From NCBI GenBank assembly GCA_944386555.1, contig CALXBN010000058.1, forward strand, positions 1 to 51,860: a DNA stretch of 51,860 bases, in the 5' to 3' direction. The notes beneath the pieces were generated by a model. It saw only the letters and a list, made by a program, of their open reading frames with translations, did not search any database and had not been told where the DNA came from. The position numbers and the translations under genes are program-made. Positions 32,652 through 40,865 of the stretch are shown piece by piece. Origin of the DNA: an uncultured Ruthenibacterium sp. (GTDB taxonomy: Bacteria; Bacillota; Clostridia; Oscillospirales; Ruminococcaceae). Every line of letters begins with the position of its first letter. The stretch's first letter is position 1.

Positions 32652-32666
32652 GGGGAGGCCGTACCT

Positions 32667-34034
32667 TTGGAACACAGTGAAAACCACAGGGACCAAGCGG
32701 GCCCTGCCTGCCGGCCAGGGCCCGCAGGGGCGCTGCCCCAGAAGGTGCCGGCCCCCGCCTCCCGGCCCGACGATCCTCCTCCCACCCGGCAGGCCGCGGC
32801 GGCGGCCCGGCGTGCCGGGAAAAACCTTTGGGCCCTGGCCCGCATGATTTTTGTGCTGGCTCTGTTCGTCCCGCTGGTGGTGTTCATGATGTATGTGAAC
32901 TACACGGTGGATCGGTCGGGGATTTATCAGGGTGACCAATACCTGCGCAGCGTGGCCCAGATGCTGCTCAGCGGGCAGGACATCACCGGCTACGAACAGC
33001 TGAACGAACAGCAGCGCAAGATCCTGCAGATCCTGGTGAATCAATTCGACCCGGTGCCCGACACCATCGTACTGGGTTCTTCCCGTATCATGCAGCTGGA
33101 TACCCGGCTGGCCGGGCTGGAAGACGGGCAATTTTTCAACTGTGCGCTGACCGGCGCCGATTTTTACGATATCGTGGGCAGCTTTTATCTGTTTGACCGC
33201 GCCGGAAAGCTGCCCCAAAACCTGATTATCGGGGTAGACCCGTGGCTGTTCAACACCGGTGCCGAAGCCACGGACGCGCGCAGCGACAAAGAACTGTACG
33301 CCGAATTCCTGACCCAGAAGCTGGGCATCCCCCAGGAGTATGAGGCCGAAGACCCCAACCTGAAGTGGACCAGCCTGTACTCCCCCAGCTATTTCCAATC
33401 CAACATCAGCTATCTGCTGCAGTCCCAGGGGGATGTAAAAAGGCCCCAGCCCGTTGTGGGGGATCTGTACAATCAGCTGACGGAGGTGAAGCGCTACGAC
33501 GGCAGCCTGCTGTATGACCGCGCCTTCCGTGAGCAAAGCCAGGATGCCATCGATGCAGCCGCCCTGTATCAAACCAGTAATTTTGCCTTTGTGGAATACT
33601 ACACCCAGGTGGACAGCGACCGTTTGGAGATCTTCCAGTCCTACCTGTCCTACGTAAAAAGCCTGGGCGTCAACGTGATCCTGATCCTGACGCCCTATCA
33701 CCCCATTGCCTACGACAATGCCGCAGCCAACGCCGACCATTACGCCGGCTTCATGGCCACCGAACCTGCCGTGCGCCGGGTAGCCGCCGCACTGGACATC
33801 CCGGTGTACGGCAGCTACAACCCCCACGCCATTGCAGGCGTAAGCAGCGCCGACTTTTACGACGGCATCCACTGCCGGGGCGAGTGCATCGCCAAATTCT
33901 TCCCCGGCGTGCCCGCCGCCCTGGAAAACCAGGCAAACGGAGTAGACGTCAGCCTGGATTATGAGATCACCGCCGAAGAAGCGGCCCTCCGGGATTCGGA
34001 GGCGTCCGGCGACAGCGGCACCGAACCTGTCTGA
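32667..34034 (+). CDS. SGNH-like membrane-anchored partner of MBOAT (AlgX/DltD-like role)
   Basis: 455-residue protein with a proline-rich cytoplasmic tail (about 1-50), one membrane helix (about 60-80, MIFVLALFVPLVVFMMY), and an extracellular domain. The domain has a GSSRIMQ block (nucleophile serine near 135) and, late, DFYDGIHC with Asp and His, the SGNH order. The usual Asn/Gly blocks are not obvious. In AlgX/DltD/PatB systems such a protein receives the acyl group from MBOAT. Start TTG 32667 with GGGGAGG upstream. Inference rests on position plus motifs. Confidence 0.72.
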   Translation: MEHSENHRDQAGPACRPGPAGALPQKVPAPASRPDDPPPTRQAAAAARRAGKNLWALARMIFVLALFVPLVVFMMYVNYTVDRSGIYQGDQYLRSVAQMLLSGQDITGYEQLNEQQRKILQILVNQFDPVPDTIVLGSSRIMQLDTRLAGLEDGQFFNCALTGADFYDIVGSFYLFDRAGKLPQNLIIGVDPWLFNTGAEATDARSDKELYAEFLTQKLGIPQEYEAEDPNLKWTSLYSPSYFQSNISYLLQSQGDVKRPQPVVGDLYNQLTEVKRYDGSLLYDRAFREQSQDAIDAAALYQTSNFAFVEYYTQVDSDRLEIFQSYLSYVKSLGVNVILILTPYHPIAYDNAAANADHYAGFMATEPAVRRVAAALDIPVYGSYNPHAIAGVSSADFYDGIHCRGECIAKFFPGVPAALENQANGVDVSLDYEITAEEAALRDSEASGDSGTEPV

Positions 34035-34090
34035 CCTGCGGGGAACCTCCCGCCGGGATAAGAACATCAAGCGAAAAGGAGCGAACGACG

Positions 34091-34516
34091 ATGAAAGACA
34101 CAAACTGCGCGTATTGCATGGAAGGCGCCCTGGTGGCTGAATTCGGCATCAAGATCTGCGAACTGCCCACATCCAAGGTGTATCTGTTCAAAGAGCAGAG
34201 CCATCCCGGCCGGGTAATCGTAGCCCACAAGGAGCATGTGAGCGAACTGGTGGAGCTGACGGCCGAGCAGCGCGCCGCCTACATCGAGGACGTATGCAAA
34301 GTGGCCAACGCCGTGCATGCGGTATTCCACCCCAACAAGGTAAATTACGGCGCCTACGGCGACACAGGCCACCATCTGCACATCCACCTGGTACCCAAGT
34401 ATAAGGACGAATTCGAGTGGGGCGGCACGTTCGAGATGAACCCCAAAAAGACCTTCCTCACCGATGAGGAATACGCCGACATGATCGCCAAACTGAAAGC
34501 GGAGCTGGGCGCATAA
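34091..34516 (+). CDS. HIT-family nucleotide hydrolase/transferase
   Basis: 141-residue HIT protein. The histidine triad is HHLHIHLVPKY at about residues 97-107, and the CAYC near the N-terminus is a typical metal site for bacterial HIT proteins. These hydrolyse AMP-linked substrates such as adenosine phosphoramidates and dinucleotides. It is last in the polysaccharide transcript before a strong terminator, but a link to polysaccharide synthesis is not established. ATG 34091 has AAAAGGAGCGAACG upstream. Confidence 0.92.
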   Translation: MKDTNCAYCMEGALVAEFGIKICELPTSKVYLFKEQSHPGRVIVAHKEHVSELVELTAEQRAAYIEDVCKVANAVHAVFHPNKVNYGAYGDTGHHLHIHLVPKYKDEFEWGGTFEMNPKKTFLTDEEYADMIAKLKAELGA

Positions 34517-34544
34517 GTTCAAACAGCCCGCCTCTCGGGAAGGC

Positions 34545-34588
34545 AAGAACGCCCCGCGCGGCCTTGAAGCCGCGCGGGGCGTTCTTTT
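34545..34588 (+). terminator. Intrinsic terminator of the polysaccharide operon
   Basis: An 18-bp perfect stem (34545-34562 with 34569-34586) with loop CTTGAA (34563-34568), ending in a T-run. It is the strongest terminator in the window and lies 29 bp after the HIT stop. Confidence 0.95.
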
Positions 34589-34915
34589 GCAGGTACAGCA
34601 AATACGGCAAATTTGTTCAGGAACAAAAATATATCCTGATTCGGACCGATCACAGCTGTCACGTGCGGCATCTTCCTTTAAATCGTGCGCCGAAACCGGC
34701 CCCCTTGAGCCGCTGCTGCCGGGCAGGCACACGAACCGGCCGCCGCGTGCAAAAAAAGGGCCCTGAAAGGCATCAAAACGCAAACCCCAACGGCACCCCA
34801 GCGCCCGCGTGCGTACATTCGTTGTCAATTTCATGCGGAGATGGTATAATAAATCCATTGAAAATGTAAGCGGCCCGCGTGCGATACCTGCCGGCCGCTT
34901 AGGAGGGTGTACGCG
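34589..34915 (+). promoter_or_regulatory. Upstream region of the AraC-type regulator (promoter 34822-34850)
   Basis: Gene-free stretch. TTGTCA (34822-34827), 17-bp spacer, TATAAT (34845-34850) with TGG before it (extended -10) forms a good promoter about 60 bp before the start. At 34612-34627 is a perfect palindrome TTTGTTC-AG-GAACAAA. No other structure stands out. Confidence 0.75.
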
Positions 34916-37241
34916 ATGGAAAGCGCCGAGGAGCGAAAAGACATCCGGCATGGGAACAACAGCATTTACAGGTTTTTCCTGCTGTCTTATATCTTTATCC
35001 TGCTGCTGGCGCTGAGCAGCGGCCTGGTCTATGGCATCAAGATCCAGGCGCAGGTGCGCAAAGAGACCCAGCTTTCCCAGCAGGTGCTGCTGTCCTCCCT
35101 CTGCAGCGACATTGAAACCAATTTGAACTACGTGCAGAATCTGTGCGACGACCTGGCTTTTTAACCAGGATCTGATCCTGTATGTGCGCCATCCGGAGCT
35201 GTTTGCGCCCCAAACCGTGATGGGCCAGCTGTCCCCCGACGGCGCCATGGCCGATTATGTGCTGGATCTCTTCTTGTACATGACAGACAGCGACGAAATC
35301 ATCACCTCCTCGATCCGCATGGAGGCCGACCGCTTTTTCAATATCATTTATCAGCTGAACGGCCTTTCCCTGCAGCAGCTGCAAACGGATTACCTGTCCG
35401 ATTACCATTTCCGCGCGTATTTGCCGACTCTTTCTCTGTACTTGTATGACACACAAAGCCAGTCCCTCGTGCTGCCCTACATCCAGTCGATCCCCATCAG
35501 CAGCAAAAACAGCCCCCTCGCCCAGCTGGTGGTGTTCCTGGACGTGGAGAAAATGTTCGCCCGGGCGCAGGCGGTACACATCGGAACCGACTTGCCGGTT
35601 TATATCCTGACTGATGACAACCAGCTGATCTACGCCAGCACGGACGCACCGGAACTGGATCCCGCCCTGCTGGACGAACCAGGCACCGAGCTGCATCTGC
35701 CCGGCGCCGTAGCCACACGTTTTACCTCCGGTGAAACCGGCTGGCAGTACCTGGTCGCCACACCGGCCAGCGCCTATTATAAAGACTCCCTCACAACCTG
35801 GCTGTTTCTGGTTGCCGTATTCCTGGTCTACCTGGCGGTAGGGCTTATTGTGGTGCGCCGCCTGGCCCGGCGCAGTTACCGTCCCGTCAAGGACATCAGC
35901 GACCTGATCCTGCAGGCGGCGCCGGCAGCGTTCCCCCAGCCGGCCGAGCAAAATGAATACGATATGATCAAGCGCACACTGCTGGGCCAGATGCGCACCC
36001 ACCGGGAGATGCACTCCCTGCTGGAGGCCCAACAGCCCGTTGTGCTGCGGGACCAGCTGCACCGGCTGATCCTGGGCCAAGTGCAGGACGTTGCCGCCGC
36101 CCGCAAAGCCCTGCAGGGGCTGGGCGTCACTTTTCCCCGGGAGGAGTTCGTCTGCGCCCTGGCAGAAATCGACACCGACAGCCCCTTTTTCCTGGATTCC
36201 GAAACGCCGCAGGAAGAAAACCTGCCCCTGGCGCGGCTGGTGGTGCAAAATGTGGGCTGCGAGCTGCTGGAAAGCGCGTTCTCCTGCCTGCAGCTGGACC
36301 TTTCCGGCCAGCAGCTGCTGTTCATCCTGTATCCCCGCCAGGACGGCGCCATGGGGCTTCCGGAAGATGCCGTGCGTATTTTAGGGCGCCTGTCCCAATT
36401 TGCCATGGAACATTTTGCGCTGGAGCTGCATTTGGGCGTGGGGCTGGCCGGCCGCGGGCTGGAAAACCTTCCGCTGTGCTTCGACGAGGCCCGCAAAGCC
36501 ATGGATGCCAGCCGCTACCAGGCCGGCTGTACACCGATGCTGTTTTCGGAACAGGCGGACGGCGAGGCGGATTACTATTTCCCCGGCGAGAGCGAACAGC
36601 AGTTATTGGAGTTGCTGCGCAGCAGCAACTCCAAAGGAGCTCATGAGCTCCTTTCGCGCATTTTTTCCGTCAATTTTGAACAGAAGAAGATCAGCGCCTT
36701 GGCGGCCCGGGGGTTGCTGTATCAGCTGGCCTCCCTTCTCCAGCGTGTGGCCAACGCCAACGCGCTGGCCCAGGGCAAGCCGGCGGATTTCAGCCAGCAG
36801 ACGGTCGAACGCATCGTCAATTCTTCCAGTGTTGAACACGCCTACACCCGGCTGAGCCGGCTGATCGACCAGGCAGCTGCATTCCGCAGCCAACAGCCCG
36901 TCAGCCGTACCGAAATGCTGGCCGACCGCATCGCGCAATTCATTGACAGCCACATCGAAAATGAATGGCTGGATCTGAACAGTCTGTCGGCGCAGTTCAA
37001 CGTAACGCCCCAGTACATCTCCAATATCTTTAAAAAGTACCGCAGTGAAAACGTCAAGGACTACGCCAAGCGCAAGCTGGCCTATGCCAAACGGCTGCTG
37101 GCCGATACCAGCCTGCCCGTGCGGGAAATTGCGGCCAAATTGGGCTACGCCAACGAAATCAGCGTCATCCGTCTGTTCCGCAAGTACGAAGGTGTGACGC
37201 CGGGAGATTACCGCGCCCGCCACAGCGGCGGGTCCGCCTGA
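34916..37241 (+). pseudogene. Membrane-anchored AraC-family regulator, frame broken at a T5 run (frameshift or +1 recoding)
   Basis: Two frames join into one ~774-residue protein of the single-chain sensor/AraC type. Frame 1 (34916-35164) encodes a cytoplasmic start, a membrane helix (about 21-43) and the start of an extracellular domain, then meets TAA at 35162. Frame 2, one base on, resumes at 35163 as NQDLILYVRHPEL and carries the rest of the sensor domain, a second membrane helix (WLFLVAVFLVYLAVGLIVV), a middle domain and a C-terminal double helix-turn-helix (LSAQFNVTPQYISNIFKKY; REIAAKLGYANEISVIRLF). Removing one T from TTTTT (35158-35162) restores the full frame. Genes controlled probably include the nearby transport operon. 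Sequencing error, true mutation and +1 recoding all remain possible. Confidence 0.85.
36606..36654. repeat. Two adjoining perfect palindromes inside the AraC-type gene
   Basis: First: 12-bp arms TTGGAGTTGCTG (36606-36617) and CAGCAACTCCAA (36623-36634) with a 5-nt centre. Second: AAAGGAGCTC (36633-36642), AT, GAGCTCCTTT (36645-36654). They share two bases and lie in the linker before the DNA-binding domain. Confidence 0.95.
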
Positions 37242-37263
37242 CCCAGCAGCTCCCAAACGGAAA

Positions 37264-37309
37264 AACGGCGCGGACATCCGGGAACCGGTGTCCGCGCCGT
37301 TCTCTTTTT
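37264..37309. terminator. Bidirectional terminator between convergent genes
   Basis: Thirteen-bp stem (37264-37276 with 37289-37301). An A-run precedes it (37261-37265) and a T-run follows (37305-37309), so it can stop transcription from both the AraC-type gene (plus) and the acetyltransferase gene (minus). Confidence 0.88.
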
Positions 37310-37314
37310 CCCTT

Positions 37315-38442
37315 TCAGATCCCGTCGGCCCAGGGCAGGCACAGCGGAAGCGGCAGCCATCCGGCCGGCGCTGCCTGTGCGCCCGGCACCAGGGCGCTGT
37401 CCGGGCCGAACAATAGGCGCACCGCCTGGTTCGGTGTCAGCCGCACGGCTGCGCCTCCGGCCGGGGGCTGCGGGCGGCAGCACGCCGTGCCGTCCCGCAC
37501 CTGGATCTCATACCCTCCCTGCCCCTCAATGTCCAGCTCCAGCCGGCCGTCGCACAAGGGCGGGCCGCACAGCGCCCGCAGAGCCAGCGCCGCGCGGACC
37601 ACCTGCGGCCAGTGCAGCACCCGGTAGCTGTGGTCCGCCTGCAGTACCGCCTGTTCGCACAGGGCTGCCGCCTGCCGCTGGATCTCACCGGCCCAGGGGC
37701 CCGCCATCAGGCGCACCTCACCGTCCAGACGCTCCGCCAGCACGGCCAGCACCCCGGCGCACAGCTCCGGGCGTTCCAGGGCCAGCTCCAGCACCAGGCC
37801 CGTCCTGTCTGCCGCACAATAACCGGCCCACACCTGTCCCTGCCAAACGGAGAGCGGCCGGCAGCCCCAGCTGCGCAGCACATCGACAAAGCCCTCTGCA
37901 CTGCGCCGGGCGTACACGGGCCGGCGTTCCATCAGGGCCAGCGCCTGCGGCACATCTTCCCGCGCCATGGGGCGCAGCGCAAGCCCCGGCGCGCGGGGCA
38001 CATCCCGCAAATTCCTGGCAGATGCCGTGAACAGCCAATGGGTGCCTGCGCGCTCATATCCGAAGGGCTGGTAGCGCTGGCGCTGCCCTCCCAGCATCAC
38101 CAGATCGCAGCCGCTCTCTTCGGCCAGCCGGTTGGCCCGTTCCATCAGGGCCGCCAGCAGCCCCTGCCCCCGATATTCCGGGGCGGTGCACACCGTGCCG
38201 ATCCACCCCGTCCGCAGCAGGCAGCCGGCGGCCCGGAAATCCTGAACCTGCAGCGCCAGCAGGCCGGCCAGGCATTCCCCGTCGTACAGCAGCAGATGCT
38301 GTCCTTCGCAGGCCGCTTGCGGGCCGTACAGCTTGGGCAAAAGCGCAGGGAAATCCACGTCGTACTCCGTGGCAAACGCCCGGTGTGCAAAGCGCAGGAT
38401 CTCCTCGCCCTGGCCCGGCTGCCCCTGTTCAAAGTGAAGCAT
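37315..38442 (-). CDS. GNAT acetyltransferase with sterol-carrier-like C-domain (Eis-like)
   Basis: 375 residues. The first half is a GNAT domain: acetyl-CoA motif GTVCTAPEYRGQGLLAALM at about 80-98. The middle looks like a second GNAT-like half, and the last ~110 residues resemble the SCP2-like domain of Eis/YitI-type proteins (AVRLTPNQAVRLLFGPD). Substrate unknown; Eis homologues acetylate amines including aminoglycosides, but that is not implied here. ATG at 38442 has AGGAGGGGAGG upstream. It is separated from the Gfo/Idh gene by a terminator, so it may be expressed apart. Confidence 0.82.
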   Translation of the reverse strand: MLHFEQGQPGQGEEILRFAHRAFATEYDVDFPALLPKLYGPQAACEGQHLLLYDGECLAGLLALQVQDFRAAGCLLRTGWIGTVCTAPEYRGQGLLAALMERANRLAEESGCDLVMLGGQRQRYQPFGYERAGTHWLFTASARNLRDVPRAPGLALRPMAREDVPQALALMERRPVYARRSAEGFVDVLRSWGCRPLSVWQGQVWAGYCAADRTGLVLELALERPELCAGVLAVLAERLDGEVRLMAGPWAGEIQRQAAALCEQAVLQADHSYRVLHWPQVVRAALALRALCGPPLCDGRLELDIEGQGGYEIQVRDGTACCRPQPPAGGAAVRLTPNQAVRLLFGPDSALVPGAQAAPAGWLPLPLCLPWADGI

Positions 38443-38474
38443 GGTTTTTCCTCCCCTCCTGTTTTCTCCTCCTG

Positions 38475-38511
38475 AAAATACTGCCCGCCCGGCACGGGGC
38501 CGGACGGGCAG
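38475..38511 (-). terminator. Candidate terminator after Gfo/Idh gene
   Basis: Stem CTGCCCGTCCGGC/GCCGGGCGGGCAG on the minus strand (one mismatch pair) with loop CCCGT-type, then TATTTT. It lies 20 bp after the Gfo/Idh stop and before the GNAT start. Confidence 0.7.
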
Positions 38512-38530
38512 GCGCAAGCCGCAGGTTCTG

Positions 38531-39811
38531 TCACAGGGCCGCCCGGGCTTTTTCCTCAAAGGAAGCCACATCCACCGTCCTGCCGGACAGGCGGGACTCC
38601 TCCGCCGCAAAGGCCATTACATGGCTGTGCACCGATTGGGCAATGGTGTTGGTGTTCTCCCTTTCGCCCCGAAGAATGGCCACAAATTCCTCCATGATGC
38701 CTTCATCGCCGCCGGAATGGCCCGTGGCACCGGGCTTCACCGTGTACACGTTGGTGGTGCCTGTCATCAGGCCCGGGCCAAACTCGGTCACTTCGATCAC
38801 GTTGTTGTCCATGGATGCGCGGATCTCCCCTTTGGTGCCCATGAACTTCACGGTGCGGTCGCAGGCGTTGGAGAAAGCGCACATGGTAAACGCCACCGTG
38901 GTGCCGTTTTCAAACACCAGGCTGGCCACCTGGTGGTCCACCACGTCGTTGTCGCAGTGGAACACACACTTGCCGTAGGGCCCTTCCTCCAGGGCTTTTT
39001 TGCGGGCCTCATAGCTGTGATCCGGCCCCAGGGCGTTGAACGCGGTGGACCAGGTTGTCTCGTCCGACAGATACAGGGCCGGTGCGTAATACGGGCAGAC
39101 AGCACTGTGAGGGCAGCCGTCCGTGCAGCGGGCCGGGCTGCCGGCCGGGGCATTTTCCGCGCGGAAGTAGCGCAGGTCGCCGAAGCTGGAAACGGTTTTG
39201 CAGCGGCTGCCCAGCAGCCAGGACAGGATATCCATATCGTGGCAGCATTTGGCCAGGATCATCGGGCTGGCATCGGCCGTCTTGTGCCAGTTGCCCCGCA
39301 CATAGCTGTGGGCATAGTGCCAGTACCCCACATTCTCAGTGTGAGTGATATGCACCACATCGCCGATGGCCCCCGCATCCAGCAGCTGCTTGATCTTGCG
39401 GTAAAACTTGGTGTAGCGCATCACGTGGCACACCATGATGAACGTTCCCTTTTCCTCGGCGCGGCGCTGCAGATCCAGGCATTCGGCCAGGCTGGGCGAA
39501 ATGGGCTTCTCCAGCAGAATGCTGTACCCCAGCTCAATGGCCCTGCAGGCGTAGGCATAGTGCTGGTTGTCCTGGGTGGCAATGATCACGGCGTCGGCCA
39601 GCTTCGGGCGCGCCAGCAGCTCCTCCGCGGTGCAGAACACATTTTCCTGCGGGATATGGTACTCCCCGGCGAACCGGCTGCGGCGGCCTTCGTGGGGGTC
39701 GGCCACTGCCACAAACTCCACCTCGTAGCCATGCAGTTTGGCGTAGGGCGCATAGCAGTACTGCCCGCGTTCCCCCGCGCCGATCAGCGCCAAAGTCACT
39801 TTGCGTTTCAT
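38531..39811 (-). CDS. Gfo/Idh/MocA-family oxidoreductase
   Basis: NAD(P)-dependent sugar or cyclitol dehydrogenase of 426 residues. Nucleotide motif LIGAGERGQ at about 9-17 and the catalytic EKPIS at about 101-105; NWHKTADASPMILAKCCHDMD contains the substrate-side histidine and aspartate. A cysteine group (CTDGCPHSAVCPYY) sits in the C-domain, as in many longer Gfo/Idh proteins of carbohydrate loci. ATG at 39811 with GGGAGG upstream. It follows the 2-hydroxyacid dehydrogenase and closes the transport-linked operon. Confidence 0.9.
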   Translation of the reverse strand: MKRKVTLALIGAGERGQYCYAPYAKLHGYEVEFVAVADPHEGRRSRFAGEYHIPQENVFCTAEELLARPKLADAVIIATQDNQHYAYACRAIELGYSILLEKPISPSLAECLDLQRRAEEKGTFIMVCHVMRYTKFYRKIKQLLDAGAIGDVVHITHTENVGYWHYAHSYVRGNWHKTADASPMILAKCCHDMDILSWLLGSRCKTVSSFGDLRYFRAENAPAGSPARCTDGCPHSAVCPYYAPALYLSDETTWSTAFNALGPDHSYEARKKALEEGPYGKCVFHCDNDVVDHQVASLVFENGTTVAFTMCAFSNACDRTVKFMGTKGEIRASMDNNVIEVTEFGPGLMTGTTNVYTVKPGATGHSGGDEGIMEEFVAILRGERENTNTIAQSVHSHVMAFAAEESRLSGRTVDVASFEEKARAAL

Positions 39812-39856
39812 AGGTAAAACCTCCCGGCGCCCTTCGCGGGGCGCTTATTTGTTGGT

Positions 39857-40864
39857 TCAATAGGCGGACATCTTGCGGGCATAATCGCGGCTGATCTCAC
39901 AGCTCATAGGCTGCCCCGCCAGAAAACGCCGAATGTCCGCGATGATGCTGCGGGTCACCGCCAGGCGGCGGTCGATGGTGGGGCCGCCCTGATGCGGCAT
40001 CAGCAGCGCGTTGGGCAGCTGCTCCAGCGGATGGCCCGCCGGCAGGGGTTCGGTCTCATACACATCCAGCGCCGCCGTCAGGTCCGGCCGGGCGGCCAGC
40101 ACCTGGCACAGGGCGGGCTCGTCAATCAGGGCGCCCCGCGCCGTATTGATCAGCAGCGCGCCGGGCTTCATGCTCTCCAGCAGGCTGCGGGTGATCATGT
40201 GATGGTTTTCCGGCGTCATGCCGCTGTGCAGCGAAACGATATCGCAGGTTGCAAAGATCTCCTCCAGCGAGGCTTTCTGCAACTGGCTGCGGGCCGTTTC
40301 CTCTTCGCTGAGATGGCGGCTGAACACCTTCAGCGGGCAATGGAACGGCCGCAGCATCTGCACCACATAGCGGGAGATCATGCCATAGCCCACCAGCCCT
40401 ACACTGCGGTCCAGCAGGCCGCGGTTGTCAAATTCGCCGATCCAGTTGCCCCGGGACAATTCGGTGGCGTAGTAAGGGATGCGCCGCAGGCTGGCCAGGG
40501 CATATGCCACTACCGCCTCGCCCACGCTCTCGGCAAACACTTCATTGCCGCTGACTACCCGCACGCCCCGGTCGTACACGGCGTCGGTAACGTATCCGTT
40601 TACCGAGCCGCCGGTGTGGGCCACCAGGCGCAGGCTGTCGGCACGGGCCATTACCGTCTCGTCCAGCTTCGGCGCCCCCCACCCGGTGATCAGGACCTCA
40701 ACCCCCTCCATCCGGTCGGCCAGCTCCTGGCCGGTATACTGCCGGCCCGTCTCGTTCCAGCGCACATGGCCCACCTGCTCCAGCTGGGCAATGCGCTCAT
40801 CGCTGAAAAATGTCCGGAACACCGCGTTCCGGGGCATGGTCACTAGGATCTCTACGGTATCCAT
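39857..40864 (-). CDS. D-isomer-specific 2-hydroxyacid dehydrogenase
   Basis: 335-residue NAD-dependent enzyme interconverting 2-hydroxy and 2-keto acids. The NAD fold shows VGLVGYGMISR, with the last glycine of GxGxxG replaced by Ser. Catalytic Arg lies in INTARGALIDE and the histidine in MPHQGG near the C-terminus, with Glu in DVYETEPL. ATG at 40864 follows the beta-helix gene stop by one base; AGGGGAG is 10 nt upstream. In this locus it may reduce a 2-keto sugar acid, which is inference. Confidence 0.88.
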   Translation of the reverse strand: MDTVEILVTMPRNAVFRTFFSDERIAQLEQVGHVRWNETGRQYTGQELADRMEGVEVLITGWGAPKLDETVMARADSLRLVAHTGGSVNGYVTDAVYDRGVRVVSGNEVFAESVGEAVVAYALASLRRIPYYATELSRGNWIGEFDNRGLLDRSVGLVGYGMISRYVVQMLRPFHCPLKVFSRHLSEEETARSQLQKASLEEIFATCDIVSLHSGMTPENHHMITRSLLESMKPGALLINTARGALIDEPALCQVLAARPDLTAALDVYETEPLPAGHPLEQLPNALLMPHQGGPTIDRRLAVTRSIIADIRRFLAGQPMSCEISRDYARKMSAY

Positions 40865-40865
40865 T

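Noticed and set aside
30624..34103. Very long open frame antisense to the GT2-MBOAT-SGNH genes
   Set aside because: It has no ribosome-binding site or recognisable motif and covers several well-supported genes; high G+C creates long antisense frames.
35150..35170. -1 programmed frameshift at the T5 run
   Set aside because: The downstream frame is +1 relative to the upstream one, so a -1 slip would give the wrong frame.
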